Assembly (NCBI GenBank): GCA_041178545.1
Contig: JBEGVB010000195.1
Coordinates: forward strand, 1-7,656
Source of the DNA: JBEATZ01 sp041178545
GTDB taxonomy: Bacteria; Planctomycetota; UBA1135; UBA2386
Direction of reading: 5' to 3'
Length of the DNA stretch: 7,656 nt
The notes under the pieces are model-generated. The model did no database searches. It had not been told where the DNA came from and saw nothing but the letters and a program-made list of their open reading frames with translations. The position numbers and the translations under genes are program-made. This document shows positions 1 through 6,970 of this stretch, in pieces (within the stretch, counting starts at the first letter, position 1; each line of letters begins with the position of its first letter).

Positions 1-927
1 TTGCGGACGGAGCATCGCGTCCTTGCCCGAGAACCCAGCCACGCGCTGGATAAGGTCCCAAATGTCCGACTCAGTCGGTTGGGCCGCATCCGGCGTGTCC
101 GTGCCAGCGGTCATCCGAATGGCGTTCCAGATGCCGTAGCTCGAAGCGGTCAGCCCGTGGAGCGAGGCATACGACCCGCCACGGTTCGTGATGTTGATGA
201 GGCCGTTGGTGGCCGCATTGTACGACGTGTCAGAGGCCGAAGCCTTGACGATAAGGTCGCCCGCCGCCATCGACGCAATCGAGGTGTCGAGGGTCAGGGT
301 CGAGTTGGCACCCGAGACGGTCGGGATGGCCGAGATTTGCGCACGGCCACGAACGGTCGCGCCCGTCGAATCCAGCACGGCGATGTAGTCGCCGACCGAA
401 AGGAGGAGCGAACCCTGCCCAGCGCTCGTCACGCCGTAGGGCGAGGAGACGATGATGGACACGGTGGTCGAGGCGGTGCCGATGGTGGCAAGGACGCCGT
501 TCCCAGCGCCGTGGAACGAGGCCTGCATCATGAGGGCAGACGCCTCACGAAGCTCCTCCATCGTCTTGCGAGCGAGGGTCTGGAACGCAGCTTCCTTGCT
601 CTTGGTGCCGACAAGCGCGAGCCCGTCGACCTGACGACGCACATACCCACGGACGACGCCCGTGGTGGCCTGCTTTTCGGTCGCGGTCGTGTCCTTCCCG
701 AAGAACCCACCGTTCGAGAAGTTGCCGCCCGCCGGACGCCCAAGCACCACGTCCCAGTAGACGCCGTTGCCGCCCCAGCGGAGGTTCTTCGGCCCGCCCT
801 CGCGGGCCTTGGAGAGTTGCGCGACCAGCGGGGTGACCGTGTTCTGGACCTTCTCGCGGAAGTTCGCATACACGTTCTTGAGGAGCCCAGCGAGTTCGCT
901 GTCAGTGATTACAGTCGGATTTGGCAT
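1..927 (-). CDS. Major capsid protein (HK97-fold type), 3' end cut by window edge
   Basis: This frame stays open on the minus strand from an ATG at 927 to base 1, giving 309 codons with no stop. The C-terminal part lies outside the window. The protein begins MPNPTVITDSELAGLL. It has an N-terminal helical arm (about residues 8-45), a Gly/Asn/Trp-rich segment (RWGGNGVYWDVVLGR, about 51-65), a helix (KTMEELREASALMMQ) leading into FHGAGNGVLATI, and then a Ser/Thr/Val-rich beta segment (about 150-230, with LSVGDYIAVLDS). This resembles coat proteins of tailed phages, in which the shell protein assembles around a scaffold. It follows the scaffold gene by 19 bases, and AGGA (941-938) sits 10 bases before the ATG, which fixes the start. 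Identification rests on position after portal and scaffold plus general sequence character, not on a catalytic motif. An open plus-strand frame opposite it is a shadow. Confidence 0.88.
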   Translation of the reverse strand, partial: MPNPTVITDSELAGLLKNVYANFREKVQNTVTPLVAQLSKAREGGPKNLRWGGNGVYWDVVLGRPAGGNFSNGGFFGKDTTATEKQATTGVVRGYVRRQVDGLALVGTKSKEAAFQTLARKTMEELREASALMMQASFHGAGNGVLATIGTASTTVSIIVSSPYGVTSAGQGSLLLSVGDYIAVLDSTGATVRGRAQISAIPTVSGANSTLTLDTSIASMAAGDLIVKASASDTSYNAATNGLINITNRGGSYASLHGLTASSYGIWNAIRMTAGTDTPDAAQPTESDIWDLIQRVAGFSGKDAMLRPQ

Positions 928-946
928 TGCGTGTTGTTCCTAAAGG

Positions 947-2110
947 TTATGCCCCGAGTACCGCGTCAATGGCTGACTGGACAGCTTCGTCCATGATGTC
1001 ATCAACGTTGGTCGGAGCGGGGCGAGACTTCGGAGCCGGAGCGGCCCCACGTCCCGCGGGTTTCATTGCCTTGGCCACAGTGGCCTTAGCCTTTTGGGTC
1101 TGCACCGCGGTTGCCTTGTCGGTGGCAGTGGCTTGTGGTGCGGCCGCGGGAGCGGAGCGTCTGCCCCACTTCTCATTGCGGGCCTCATTCAAGCTCTGCG
1201 CCCACGGCGCGACTTCCTCGATGAGATACTGACTGACGTAGTTATACTGGTCCGGCGTCAGGTAGCCCTTCCGCCCTTCCAGCTGTTTGACGTAAAGCGT
1301 CACCTTCGCCACCAACTCTTCCGGCTCCACCGTCGGCACCGCCGAGGCGATGAGGTCGAGTGCGGGGGTCAGGGTCTGCGTGAAGTACTGCTCGCCCGAG
1401 CTGGCGATACGCTGCAGCTCCATGTGCTGGCGCTGGTTCTCCAGTTGTTCGCGCTCGCGCTGGAGGCGCATCTCCGGGGTGTTCATCCGGTCCCACACGT
1501 CCTTCTCGTTCAGATACCGATTCTCATCGGTCATGAGCTGCTCGAGGTAGGCATTCTGCTGTGCCAGCTCTTGCTTGTAGGTCTCCAGCTCCTGCTGGGC
1601 TGCAAGCGCCTGCTGTTCAATCGAGCGGAAGCGTTGCTCGCGCTGCTCCGAGTAGATGCCGTCTGCGGCCAAGCGCACGACCTTGTCCAACGGGTCGGTG
1701 CGGGTCTTGCCACCCGGCGTGGTGTAGGTGATGGTCATGTCCGGCAATCCCTTGACCTCCGCCCCCGCGACCTGCACGGTGAGCGGGACAATCGGCTCGC
1801 GCTCGGCAAGCGGGATGTCGAACGTACTCGGGGTCTCTGTGGCGGCGTCGCCGTCGGTCTCCGTCGACCCCTCTACCTCAGCCGTGGCCTCAGCGGTCGG
1901 TGCGGGTGCGTCGTCGGTGGACTCGGTCTCTACGTCGCTCACCTTGGTGAAGCGGCCTTTCTCGTCCCGGCTTTGCTCATACGCCTCATCAGTGGGCATA
2001 CTGGCATTGGCTGCCTCGGTTGCCAACTGGTCGAGGTACGCGCCTGTATCGACAGGCGTGGCCTCTGGGGCGGCGGTACTGGCGTCTCCGGGGAACGTGG
2101 GGGCGGTCAT
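947..2110 (-). CDS. Head scaffolding protein
   Basis: The product is a 387-residue hydrophilic protein beginning MTAPTFPGDASTAAPEA. Residues 1-105 are acidic, Ala/Thr/Glu/Asp-rich and probably disordered, apart from a DEKGRFTK motif at about 49-56, a motif often seen near the N-terminus of phage scaffolds. Residues about 155-235 are rich in Gln, Glu, Arg and Leu and look like a long coiled coil. A helical region follows (about 245-315). A basic Ala/Pro/Lys linker (about 318-366) leads to a short C-terminal helix ending VDDIMDEAVQSAIDAVLGA. In scaffold families a basic C-terminal helix-rich end commonly binds coat protein; that role is inferred here. AGGAG (2120-2116) precedes the ATG by 5-6 bases and fixes the start. 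The gene lies 24 bases after the portal and 19 bases before the coat gene. No protease-like motif is seen. It could alternatively be a scaffold-like assembly factor, but the position is classical. Confidence 0.87.
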   Translation of the reverse strand: MTAPTFPGDASTAAPEATPVDTGAYLDQLATEAANASMPTDEAYEQSRDEKGRFTKVSDVETESTDDAPAPTAEATAEVEGSTETDGDAATETPSTFDIPLAEREPIVPLTVQVAGAEVKGLPDMTITYTTPGGKTRTDPLDKVVRLAADGIYSEQREQRFRSIEQQALAAQQELETYKQELAQQNAYLEQLMTDENRYLNEKDVWDRMNTPEMRLQREREQLENQRQHMELQRIASSGEQYFTQTLTPALDLIASAVPTVEPEELVAKVTLYVKQLEGRKGYLTPDQYNYVSQYLIEEVAPWAQSLNEARNEKWGRRSAPAAAPQATATDKATAVQTQKAKATVAKAMKPAGRGAAPAPKSRPAPTNVDDIMDEAVQSAIDAVLGA

Positions 2111-2134
2111 GCACTACTCCTGAAAAGGGGTCCG

Positions 2135-4477
2135 TTACTGCGGGGCAAAGGCCTCGAACATATTTGCTGCGCCTTGGGCTTGTGCGGGTTCCACCGCAAT
2201 GCCGGGGAGCAACGCCTGTGTCGGGGCCATTCCCGGTGAGGGAGCGAAGGGACTTTCCCCACCCGTCGCTTGGGGTCCTGCAGGTCCAGCTTGTTCCGGC
2301 GTGGGAGCTTGCGCTCCGCCGCCTTGCTTGGTAGCCGCTTGGTTTGCCAGCTCACGCCAGCGCCCGTCAGCTACTTGAATCACATCCTCGTCGATGTCGT
2401 CTTGCAAGAGAATCTTGCGCTCCAACACGTCTTGGTGAATCGACTCGTTATCCTGCCACCGCATCGGCGGCACGTTCTGCCGCGTGAGTATCGCATCGGC
2501 AATCCGGTTCGCTCGCGCTTCTTGGTCCGCATCCGGCGATTGAATCGCCTTGGTCATGGCGAACGGCATCAGCTTGCGGTACTGCACGGCGTCGACGATT
2601 CCCTTGTTGAACATCTCGTCCAGCAAGAAGAGCCGCATCGCCTTGGGCATCGGCATCAACGTCTCCGCCTCAACCTTCACATCCGCGGTCCCGTCAAAGT
2701 CGTCGGCCTTGAGGGCGCGAGCGAGGTCCGGTCGGCTCTTGCCTACCGCGCCCAAGTCCCGCGGCACGTCATAGCCCCACGCCATCCCGGCCAACTGCGC
2801 CTTGGCCCAATGCGTCATCGCATTCGCAATGGCCAGCACCGACGGCGCAATCACGCGGTCGAGCTGCTCACGCGCTGCAAGAATCGCACGGCCCGATGCG
2901 GAGCTGGAGAACTGCCCGCGGCTGGTGTCGTTGTAGCCCGAGGCATCCTCGAACGCCTTCTTCTCGAGGGCCATCGCCTCCTTGATGTCATTCGCCACCG
3001 AGAAGGCAGGCATCGGCACCACGCTGTCGCCAATCGAGCCTGCGCCCGTCACCTCGACAATCGAGGTCAGGCCGCCGATGAAGGTCTCCTTCGCAATCAC
3101 GCCCGGTCGGGCCAGCAAGCGCCCACCCGAGTTAACGCGGATGGAGTCCACCCACTTGCTCATCAGCGCGTTGATGCGCTGCTGGTGGGCAATCCACTGC
3201 TCCATAATCGGCCGCGGGTAGTAGCTCGGGTCGGTCGAGCCATCGCTCACGCGCACGAACGGAATCGTGCCGAAGAGCAAGGGCATCGGCCCCGTCACCA
3301 CCGCATTGCCCACGATGACGCACTGCATCCCCTCGGGGAGCAGGTCGGGGTGCTTGTCGACGTAGACCGTGTAGCGCTCGACCACGTCCGCGTTGCGAAG
3401 ACGGTCGGCCTCATACGGGTTGGAGAGCGACATCGTCCAGTTGGCCAGTGCGCCGTTGTCGCCCAAGCTGTCGCCGCCGTCACTGAGCGCCACGGTGGAT
3501 TCCCCGCCTGCGGCCACGGCTCCGGTCGCGCCGTAGCGCTGGGCCGCTTCCTGCGCGGGGATGACCTCACGGAGAATGACGTAGTACGGCTTCTTGGTCG
3601 CGGTCGCGTTGGCCGAGACGCGGAACTGCTCGACCCGCACCACGTCCGTCTTCAAGTCGCCCAGCGGCTTCTGCATCCCGCCGCCCTCGCCCATCGCCTC
3701 ATCCCACGGGCCTGCATCCGGGTCCCAGAAGACGTGCATCCCGCTGATGCCGTCGGTCTGCGCCCAGTAGCAGGCTTCCTGCAGGACCTGCCCCATTTGC
3801 TGGGACTCATACGCAAACTCGAGCGCGGCCTGCCGGGCTTCCGCCTTGCGCTGGTCGTCGGGGTCCAGCGTCATCGGGTTGATGCTGAAGCCGGGGCGCT
3901 GCTCGGTGATGATATGCAGGCGCTGGTCGAGCGCCTTGTCGATGAGGTTGTAGACGATACGGCTCGACTCGCTTGGCCGCACAGGCTCACGCCACGGCCC
4001 GAGTCCGGTGGCACTCACCCACTGCTGGCCTGCACGGAAAAGGCGGTTGCGCTCGACCAAGTGCATATGCGTCTCGATAGCCATCCGCCGCTCGTTCCAG
4101 CGGTTCCGCACCCAGCTGACCCACTGCTGCGGGTCGTCGCCGTCGTTGTCCTCGGCCAGCGGGAAGTCGTCGCCAAAGAGCGCCCGGCTCAGCGCCCGAA
4201 GCTCGGCGTCCTTGGGCAGGGTAATGCGGGCCGCGGTCTCGAGGTCGTTGGTCGCGACCTCCTCGTTAGCGCGTTGCCCGTTGGCATCCAGCACCACGGT
4301 GGTCGTGCCGCTCGAGGCGGCGACGTAGGGCTCGGCGGCTCCGGGGATGTCCTGCTCTTGCTCGTCGCCGTAGTCGATGTCTTCCATCGCGACATCGGTG
4401 TCTTCCGCCCCCGGGGCTTGCGCGGCCAGCTCGCGGAGCAGGGCCTCGTAGTCGGGGTTCAGGTTCGGGATGGTCAT
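2135..4477 (-). CDS. Portal protein, P22-like
   Basis: The product is a 780-residue portal, the ring at the capsid vertex through which DNA is packaged and ejected. Residues 1-110 form an acidic, low-complexity extension. The portal core begins at about 117 (QQWVSWVRNRWNERR) and includes LFRAGQQW (146-153) and RIVYNLIDKALDQRLHIITE (173-192), followed by RPGFSINP. An EACYWAQTDGISGMHVFWDP segment matches the general pattern of large P22-type portals: an early conserved helix, then 'history of packaging' helices. The last 60 or so residues are Pro/Ala/Gly/Gln-rich and probably flexible. The start chosen is the ATG at 4477. It forms an ATGA overlap with the preceding stop, and GGAG (4488-4485) lies about 7 bases upstream. 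A GTG at 4519 would add 14 residues (EPRAPCARHRRPR) that overlap the neighbouring gene, so it is rejected. The length is close to the roughly 725 residues of P22 portal. The family call is from recalled sequence character, not a search. Confidence 0.9.
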   Translation of the reverse strand: MTIPNLNPDYEALLRELAAQAPGAEDTDVAMEDIDYGDEQEQDIPGAAEPYVAASSGTTTVVLDANGQRANEEVATNDLETAARITLPKDAELRALSRALFGDDFPLAEDNDGDDPQQWVSWVRNRWNERRMAIETHMHLVERNRLFRAGQQWVSATGLGPWREPVRPSESSRIVYNLIDKALDQRLHIITEQRPGFSINPMTLDPDDQRKAEARQAALEFAYESQQMGQVLQEACYWAQTDGISGMHVFWDPDAGPWDEAMGEGGGMQKPLGDLKTDVVRVEQFRVSANATATKKPYYVILREVIPAQEAAQRYGATGAVAAGGESTVALSDGGDSLGDNGALANWTMSLSNPYEADRLRNADVVERYTVYVDKHPDLLPEGMQCVIVGNAVVTGPMPLLFGTIPFVRVSDGSTDPSYYPRPIMEQWIAHQQRINALMSKWVDSIRVNSGGRLLARPGVIAKETFIGGLTSIVEVTGAGSIGDSVVPMPAFSVANDIKEAMALEKKAFEDASGYNDTSRGQFSSSASGRAILAAREQLDRVIAPSVLAIANAMTHWAKAQLAGMAWGYDVPRDLGAVGKSRPDLARALKADDFDGTADVKVEAETLMPMPKAMRLFLLDEMFNKGIVDAVQYRKLMPFAMTKAIQSPDADQEARANRIADAILTRQNVPPMRWQDNESIHQDVLERKILLQDDIDEDVIQVADGRWRELANQAATKQGGGAQAPTPEQAGPAGPQATGGESPFAPSPGMAPTQALLPGIAVEPAQAQGAANMFEAFAPQ

Positions 4478-4764
4478 CCGAGGTCTCCGATGCCGAGCGC
4501 ACGGCGCACGAGGTTCCACTTCTGGGCGTCAGACATTGACGCATCCTGCACCTTGACGTACCGCTCCTTCGCGGTCTGCAGCACCTGCTCCTGCGCCCAC
4601 TCCTCCGACTCCCGCATCGCCAGTGCCACGATGTCCTGCGGCACGACGACATCCTGCTCGGTCAGCGGCACGGGTGGGTAGCGATGCGTCCACCAGTCGC
4701 GCAGGACCCGCTCGCCTCGGACCAGCGCGAAGACCACCACGCCTGCCCAGAGGAGCTGACTCAC
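4474..4764 (-). CDS. Small conserved-type phage protein with hydrophobic N-terminus
   Basis: The product is 96 residues, starting at a GTG (4764-4762) and beginning MSQLLWAGVVVFALVRGE. Residues 4-15 are hydrophobic and are followed by basic residues, which suggests a short membrane anchor. The stretch is only about 12 residues, so a buried helix is also possible. The rest is helical and charged (PQDIVALAMRESEEWAQEQV, then KERYVKVQD) and ends RRALGIGDLG. No family is recognised. The start is supported by a GTGA overlap with the preceding 47-residue gene, and the end by an ATGA overlap with the portal start, so the three genes are probably translated by coupling. Its position directly before the portal suggests a role in head assembly or packaging, but that is inference. 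It could also be a minor virion or membrane-associated packaging factor. Confidence 0.82.
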   Translation of the reverse strand: MSQLLWAGVVVFALVRGERVLRDWWTHRYPPVPLTEQDVVVPQDIVALAMRESEEWAQEQVLQTAKERYVKVQDASMSDAQKWNLVRRALGIGDLG

Positions 4765-4904
4765 TCCACCGCCTGCGGCTTGGTCTCGACAGGTTGCAGC
4801 GCCTTGAGCGCCTCAATGCCTGCAGCCACCTCGTGATACGGGCGGCTGGCGAGGTAGGCGAGAATCTTCTCGAGCAGGTCCTGCGGAATCGCGAAGGTCG
4901 GCAT
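4761..4904 (-). CDS. 47-residue phage protein of unknown function
   Basis: This short gene starts with ATG at 4904 and ends with TGA at 4763-4761. The protein begins MPTFAIPQDLLEKILAYLAS and continues RPYHEVAAGIEALKALQPVE, then TKPQAVE. It looks like two amphipathic helices (about 8-20 and 24-36) separated by an RPY turn, with a short polar tail. No membrane segment or catalytic motif is visible. It fits exactly between the 153-residue gene (20 bases away) and the 96-residue gene (GTGA overlap, 4 bases). GGAG sits only two bases from the ATG (4910-4907), closer than usual, so initiation may be weak or rely on reinitiation from upstream. Small helical proteins of this kind are common between terminase and portal in environmental phages. 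The function is unknown. The amino-acid pattern and overlaps argue that it is real. Confidence 0.8.
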   Translation of the reverse strand: MPTFAIPQDLLEKILAYLASRPYHEVAAGIEALKALQPVETKPQAVE

Positions 4905-4924
4905 AGCTCCGTGAGGTTGTGGGC

Positions 4925-5386
4925 TTAGAGCCCGTTGTACTCAGCGACCGTGAACGTCGCCGAGGTGGTCGCGCCGATGGTAATCTTGACCTGCGCGTAC
5001 TGCTCGCCCTTGAGGGTGGCGCACGTCGAGGTCTGCAGGGTCGCGGTGGTCAACGAGCCGTCACTCGCAAAGCCCGTCTTCGTGGTCCACGTCGAGGGGG
5101 TGGTGAAGTCGCGAATCGTGTAGAGCGTGTCGTTCGCCGAGCTGACCGTGCCAGCGGCGAAGGTCGCCTTGAGATGCACCTCGATTTCGCTCACCATTCC
5201 GGCCATTGGCACGAGGCAGATGTAGTCGCCTGCCACGGTGAGTGCGCCCGCATCGACCAGCTTGGTGCCGACCAGCCCGTTGGCGGCAGCGGCTGGGACG
5301 CTGGTGATGACGAGCAAGCCCTGCCCGTTCCACGCCGCCTGTTGATACTTCTTCTCGGTCGAAAAGACCGCGGTCTCGTTCGCCAT
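4925..5386 (-). CDS. Putative virion protein (possible head decoration or fibre), beta-rich
   Basis: The product is 153 residues, starting MANETAVFSTEKKYQQAAWN and ending KITIGATTSATFTVAEYNGL. It is rich in Thr, Ala, Val, Gly and Ser with alternating hydrophobic residues (GLLVITSV, TVAGDYICLVPM, EIEVHLKATF, YAQVKITIG), as in a beta-sandwich. There is no signal peptide, membrane segment or enzyme motif. The ATG at 5386 is preceded by TAACCG, so the gene begins 3 bases after the stop of the 20-residue ORF. The nearest SD-like GAGG (5398-5395) lies inside the end of that ORF, 8 bases upstream, which suggests coupled translation. Sitting between the large terminase and the portal, it could be a capsid decoration protein, a head fibre or a head-completion protein. 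The coding call is firm; the role is inferred only from composition and place. Confidence 0.78.
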   Translation of the reverse strand: MANETAVFSTEKKYQQAAWNGQGLLVITSVPAAAANGLVGTKLVDAGALTVAGDYICLVPMAGMVSEIEVHLKATFAAGTVSSANDTLYTIRDFTTPSTWTTKTGFASDGSLTTATLQTSTCATLKGEQYAQVKITIGATTSATFTVAEYNGL

Positions 5387-5389
5387 CGG

Positions 5390-5452
5390 TTAGGCCTCAG
5401 TGAGTAGGAGCAGGAGCTTCTTCCGCCGAGCGGCGGCAATTGCGTATGGCAT
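5390..5452 (-). CDS. Possible 20-residue peptide gene with strong ribosome binding site
   Basis: A 21-codon frame runs from an ATG at 5452-5450 to a TAA at 5392-5390. The peptide begins MPYAIAAARRKK and continues with five leucines before TEA. Thus a basic Arg/Arg/Lys/Lys patch is followed by a leucine run, like a miniature amphipathic or membrane-touching helix. GGAGGG (5462-5457) sits 4-5 bases before the ATG and is the best SD sequence in the window. The promoter-like element at 5472-5503 ends just upstream. The stop lies 3 bases before the ATG of the 153-residue gene. It is either a genuine tiny protein or a leader ORF whose translation delivers ribosomes to the next gene. A longer frame beginning inside the terminase gene (5584) lacks such a signal and is not favoured. 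Confidence 0.55.
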   Translation of the reverse strand: MPYAIAAARRKKLLLLLTEA

Positions 5453-5456
5453 GACA

Positions 5457-5462
5457 CCCTCC
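5457..5462 (-). promoter_or_regulatory. Strong Shine-Dalgarno (GGAGGG) for the 20-residue ORF
   Basis: On the minus strand GGAGGG is followed by TGTC and then ATG (5452). It is the closest match to the anti-SD complement in the window and is stronger than the sites of the scaffold, portal or capsid genes. No gene other than the 20-residue ORF begins at the right distance, which is the main support for its translation. Confidence 0.7.
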
Positions 5463-5471
5463 AAGTCAATC

Positions 5472-5487
5472 CCGAATATACACCGAA
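5472..5487. repeat. CCGAA-N6-CCGAA direct repeat, site 1
   Basis: On the plus strand CCGAA occurs at 5472 and 5483, 11 bases apart, with TATACA between them. The pair spans the predicted -10 region of promoter copy 1. The 11-base step is about one helical turn, so a dimeric protein could touch both half-sites on the same face. Confidence 0.55.
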
Positions 5488-5503
5488 CCACCGGAAGCGC
5501 AAG
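5472..5503 (-). promoter_or_regulatory. Promoter-like element, copy 1 (ahead of structural genes)
   Basis: Read on the minus strand, this has CTTGCGCTTCC, five bases (GGTGG), TTCGG, TGTATA and TTCGG. A sigma-70-style reading gives TTGCGC (5502-5497) as -35, a 16-base spacer and TATATT (5480-5475) as -10, placing the start near 5468. It lies wholly in the 65-base gap after the large terminase. It matches the element ahead of the small terminase (7378-7410) in both blocks, with one base difference in the middle spacer. Repetition in two intergenic gaps is the main evidence. The polymerase that uses it, whether host or phage-encoded, is unknown. Confidence 0.65.
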
Positions 5504-5517
5504 CGTCCGAGCCGGGG

Positions 5518-6957
5518 TCACAGCACCATCCCCCCGGCCACGTCCCGGTAGTCGTCGGCCACCCCCGGCACGAACCGGGTCCACTCGTGCGGGTCCTTGC
5601 CCTCGGCCCCGATGCCGACGGGGATGGCAGGCTCGCTGACCAAGTAGGGCAGGCTGGCCAGCGCATAGCGCAGCGCGTCGGCTCCGTCGTCGCCGCCTTC
5701 CCCGCGGTCGTCGGCGTCCCGCTTCAGCGGTACGTTCGGTCGCTTGGGGTCCGGCACCAGCCCCTGCAGCTCGCGCATGAGTCGACGGGTGCCGACGGTG
5801 TCGACGAACCGCAGGCGGTCGTTGGTCAGCAGGCGGCGTAACACCTTGGCCCCGGCCTCACGGTCGATGCTGGCCTTGGCCAAGGCGAGGCCGTAGTGGT
5901 CGAAGATGTCGGCCACGGTCTCCGGGCTGGCGGTGTGCGCCTGCCGCATCGCGAAGGCGTCGTGCCCCGCATAGACCCGCTTGGCGCAGGCCGATGGGAC
6001 GCGGCCCTCGTTGCCGGGCAGGGCGAGCTGCGCCCGGATGCTGGCGGCCTGCTCGTGGTCCTGCTCGCGGTGCAGGTAGAGCGCGTCCAAGACGTAGACG
6101 TGGCGACCGTCGTCGACCACAGGGACCCAGACGGCAGGGTGAGCATAGCCCCAGTCGTAGCCGGACCACGCCTGCCACCAGTCGGGCAGGTAGGTCGGCA
6201 GATGGTCCCGCGGCACGACGTAGTCCTCAAGGCTGGCCAGCTCAGGGTAGAAGCTGGCACCGGATGCCGTGAGGCTGGCGTCAAGCTCCTGCTGCGCGTG
6301 GGCTGAGCCTGCCGGGTACTCTTGGCGCAGGAGCTGAATGTCTTCGGGTGAGAGCTTCGGGTTGGACTCGGTCGGGTGGTGCCAGTGCTGCCAGCCGTCA
6401 CGACCTGCGGCGACCTGCAGGCAGAGGCGGTTAAAGTAGCTGGGCGTCTGCCGGGCGGCGTTGCCATCCCAGCCTGCGGAGGGCGTCGAGACGATGAGGC
6501 ACCAGCCGCCCTTGTCGAGCAGGGCAGGCAGCACGACGGCAGAGAGCGCGTACTCGAGGTTCAAGTAGGCGGCTTCGTCGATGACCGCCCCGTCGAGCGA
6601 GCGACCGCGCAAGTTGTCGATGCTTTCAGCGGAGCGCAGCTCGAGACTGCCTAAGCCTGCGAAGCTGACCCGGCGGTCGGTCTCGTGCAGCGTGACACCC
6701 GGCAAGCCTGCCAGCCGTGGCTTGATTTCCTCACGCCAGATGGCTCGAGACTGCGGGTAGTCCGGGGTGAGCCAGACGACGTTCCCGCCCTTGAGTGCGC
6801 CAAGGTGTCGCCCGTCGCCGTGACCTAAGAGCGCGGCAATCAGGGCAGCGCGAGACTTGCCTGTCCGTCGGCCTGCTCGCCAGACCTTGAACCGTTCGGG
6901 CGCATCGAGGACTTCGCGCTGGTGCGGGAGTGCGGCAGGCAGGAAGAGCGTGGACAC
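5518..6957 (-). CDS. Terminase large subunit (ATPase and nuclease)
   Basis: The product is a 479-residue packaging motor that pumps DNA through the portal and cuts concatemers. The N-terminal ATPase has a Walker A motif AGRRTGKS (residues 28-35), a Walker B motif LDGAVIDEA with D127-E128, and a coupling motif IVSTPS (155-160). The RNase H-like C-terminal nuclease shows GYDWGYAHP with D268, a second acidic candidate in AGHDAFA (D333), and GDDGADALRYAL with D427. All expected catalytic features are present, so it appears intact. The start is a GTG at 6957, giving MSTLFLPAALPHQREVL, typical of terminase N-termini shortly before Walker A. No clear SD is visible, and the small terminase ends 13 bases upstream, so coupling is likely. 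After the stop come 65 non-coding bases with a promoter-like element. The family is firm; the packaging type (headful or cos) is not determined. Confidence 0.97.
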   Translation of the reverse strand: MSTLFLPAALPHQREVLDAPERFKVWRAGRRTGKSRAALIAALLGHGDGRHLGALKGGNVVWLTPDYPQSRAIWREEIKPRLAGLPGVTLHETDRRVSFAGLGSLELRSAESIDNLRGRSLDGAVIDEAAYLNLEYALSAVVLPALLDKGGWCLIVSTPSAGWDGNAARQTPSYFNRLCLQVAAGRDGWQHWHHPTESNPKLSPEDIQLLRQEYPAGSAHAQQELDASLTASGASFYPELASLEDYVVPRDHLPTYLPDWWQAWSGYDWGYAHPAVWVPVVDDGRHVYVLDALYLHREQDHEQAASIRAQLALPGNEGRVPSACAKRVYAGHDAFAMRQAHTASPETVADIFDHYGLALAKASIDREAGAKVLRRLLTNDRLRFVDTVGTRRLMRELQGLVPDPKRPNVPLKRDADDRGEGGDDGADALRYALASLPYLVSEPAIPVGIGAEGKDPHEWTRFVPGVADDYRDVAGGMVL

Positions 6958-6970
6958 GCGGGGTGTCAGC

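Noticed and set aside
1..996. A 331-residue plus-strand open frame opposite the capsid gene
   Set aside because: Arg-rich composition typical of an antisense shadow. The minus frame reads as a coherent coat protein with its own SD.
1094..2239. A 381-residue plus-strand open frame opposite the scaffold
   Set aside because: Leu/Arg/Gly/His-rich shadow. The minus frame shows scaffold-like coiled coil and SD.
4478..4519. An earlier GTG start for the portal at 4519
   Set aside because: It would overlap the preceding gene by 46 bases and lacks the SD spacing seen for the ATG at 4477, which forms a neat ATGA overlap.
4266..4652. Arg/Ser-rich minus-strand ORFs inside the portal and small genes
   Set aside because: They are frame-shifted shadows of the portal and its neighbour, with basic, repetitive composition and no motifs.
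2270..4681. An 803-residue open frame on the plus strand, longer than the portal it faces
   Set aside because: It is rich in Arg, His, Leu, Val and Gly with no domain logic, as expected from the antisense of GC-rich codons. It spans three convincing minus-strand genes and has no good SD.
5390..5584. A 64-residue frame overlapping the end of the large terminase
   Set aside because: Its first part is an out-of-frame reading of terminase codons. Only the last 20 codons, after a strong SD, are plausible.
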